A stretch of 17,500 nt of DNA from Chrysomallon squamiferum (taxonomy: Eukaryota > Mollusca > Gastropoda > Neomphalida > Peltospiridae). Location of the stretch: NCBI GenBank assembly GCA_012295275.1, contig CM022668.1, positions 2,955,489-2,972,988 of the forward strand. The letters run 5' to 3'. Positions 16,546-17,500 of this stretch are shown piece after piece. The notes under the pieces were generated by a model, which worked only from the letters and a program-made list of their open reading frames with translations, was not told the DNA's origin and made no database searches. How positions within the stretch are numbered: the stretch's first letter is position 1; each line of letters opens with the position of its first letter. The translations under genes were made by a program, and so were the position numbers.

Positions 16546-16637
16546 GTGAGCGACCAGTGACCGCAGTTAAATCAACCACGATCAGTGAGGTTGCCTATCT
16601 GCCTTGTGATTGACAGGCTTTGAACACGCGTCTTCGT

Positions 16638-16640
<3 letters not shown>

Positions 16641-16725
<85 letters not shown>
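16641..16725 (+). repeat. (AG)n microsatellite, 85 bases
   Basis: Uninterrupted AG dinucleotides. Confidence 0.98.
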
Positions 16726-16729
<4 letters not shown>

Positions 16730-17095
16730 AGATACATAAAGAGAGAGAAGAACGAAAGAGAGAGAGTGAAAGAGAGAACGAAAGAGAGAGAGAGAAAGAG
16801 ATAAAGAGAGAGAGAGAACGAAAGAGAGAGATAAAAAGAGAGAGTGAAAGAGAGAGAGAACGAAAGAGAGAGAGAAAGAGAGATAAAGAGAGAGAGAACG
16901 AAGAGAGATAAAAAGAGAAAAAAGAGAGAGAGAGAACGAGAGAGAAAGAGAGAGAAAAAGAGAGAGAGATAAAGAGATAAAAGAGAACGAAAGAGAGAGA
17001 GATAAAGAGATAAAAAAGAGAGAGAGAAAGAGAGAGAAAAAGAGAGTGAAAGAGAGAGAGAACGAAAGACAGAGAGAGAAAGAGAGATTAAGAGA
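16726..17095 (+). repeat. Homopurine minisatellite with GAACGA marks about every 40 bases
   Basis: Almost pure A/G with AACG at 16751, 16777, 16817, 16859, 16897, 16935, 16986 and 17061. The central intervals are 40, 42, 38 and 38, and ATAAAGAGA and GTGAAAGAGA words recur between the marks. It is a degenerate minisatellite grown from the neighbouring AG array. Frames through it (Arg/Glu or Ser/Leu) are artefacts. Confidence 0.9.
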
Positions 17096-17105
17096 ATATT
17101 TTTTA

Positions 17106-17174
17106 TACTCATCGTCATCGTCATGTCGTAGTTGTAGTTATCATCATCATCATCATTATTATTATTATTATTAC
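17106..17174 (+). repeat. (TCG/TCA)n, (ATC)n, (ATT)n triplets
   Basis: TCATCGTCATCG-type triplets, a short GTAGTTGTAG stretch, then CAT and ATT triplets. Confidence 0.9.
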
Positions 17175-17306
17175 AGAAGATAATTTATATATTTTTTCTA
17201 TGTTAAAATATGTACATATATATGTATATCTGTATATCTATAATCTATTTACCTGTCTCTATATTTGTTTCTTTCTCTCATGCACACACACACAAACACT
17301 CATACG

Positions 17307-17309
<3 letters not shown>

Positions 17310-17359
<50 letters not shown>
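17310..17359 (+). repeat. (CA)n microsatellite, 50 bases
   Basis: Uninterrupted CA dinucleotides; the last stretch to 17500 is AT-rich with nothing recognised. Confidence 0.97.
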
Positions 17360-17362
<3 letters not shown>

Positions 17363-17500
17363 TATGTATGATATAAATAAATAGCAAATAATAAAATAAA
17401 TATGAAAATACTATTTCTGTATTTACAACGATCGTAAAATTTTAAACAAATAATTATATTAATTTTAACAAATTTCTTATTAAACTTACACACAGACACA

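Larger units (their letters stand above)
16288..16620. promoter_or_regulatory. CpG-rich island with octamer and E-box motifs
   Basis: This stretch is far richer in CpG than its flanks. It has CACGTG at 16342-16347 and 16410-16415 (the latter within GTCACGTGAG, close to the MITF/TFEB-type site), a perfect octamer ATTTGCAT at 16513-16520 (the POU/Oct consensus on the minus strand), GTAAACA at 16331-16337 and three CGTTT units near 16487-16500. It ends against the long (AG)n array. It could be promoter, first intron or both for the exon at 16288. Confidence 0.3.

Noticed and set aside
16582-17124. 180-codon Ser/Leu frame and matching Arg/Glu frame (resembling an RS/RE-type protein)
   Set aside because: Both are translations of the AG-derived satellite and carry no independent domain.

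Overview
This is a eukaryotic, almost certainly metazoan, nuclear DNA window. It is AT-rich and mostly non-coding, and packed with long, nearly uninterrupted microsatellites of every class (TG/CA, TC/GA, TA, TTA/AAT, TAG, TTTA, poly-A/T). No long open frame looks like a real protein: the frames longer than 60 codons are mostly read through simple repeats (poly-His/Thr, Cys/Val, Leu/Ser, Arg/Glu, Tyr, Ile/Thr). The repeat density, intron-style splice signals and lack of bacterial gene architecture suggest an invertebrate such as a mollusc or other lophotrochozoan. That placement is an inference, because no diagnostic lineage-specific repeat was recognised.

Layout. 1-5.1 kb: microsatellites (TTA, TG/TA, CA/TA, a homopurine tract with (GA)n, two long (TC)n arrays) alternating with AT-rich unique DNA, including an A-rich module present three times at 1.26-1.86 kb. 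5.1-6.2 kb: a less repetitive island with two minus-strand exon-like segments, a two-tier minisatellite (74-bp period made of about 25-bp units) and a cluster of CAGGTG/CACCTG E-boxes. 6.35-11.4 kb: microsatellite-dominated DNA with opposed TG and CA arrays, TAG and AAT/GAT/ACT triplet arrays, and a G-rich stretch with a canonical quadruplex motif near 10.5 kb. 11.8-12.8 kb: the most gene-like part. A minus-strand first coding exon (12247-12340) has a strong start context, a signal-peptide-like sequence and a consensus phase-1 splice donor, next to a CpG-rich promoter-like region (12.42-12.78 kb) with a full CRE, CCAAT boxes and forkhead-type sites. 13-17.5 kb: more microsatellites separated by short CpG-richer islands (13.44-13.66, 14.70-14.95, 15.66-15.83, 16.29-16.62 kb). 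One island holds a possible plus-strand first coding exon (16288-16324), and a roughly 450-bp homopurine satellite follows it.

How the parts may work together: the best reading is intergenic and intronic DNA around the 5' end of a minus-strand gene for a secreted or membrane protein, whose first intron would run leftward from 12246. A second, plus-strand gene may begin near 16.3 kb. No mobile-element protein, RNA gene, CRISPR array or operon-like system was seen, and no convincing new biological system was found. The most notable patterns are an over-represented octamer CACCTGTA/TACAGGTG, several nested or phase-locked tandem repeats, and the two cryptic first exons.
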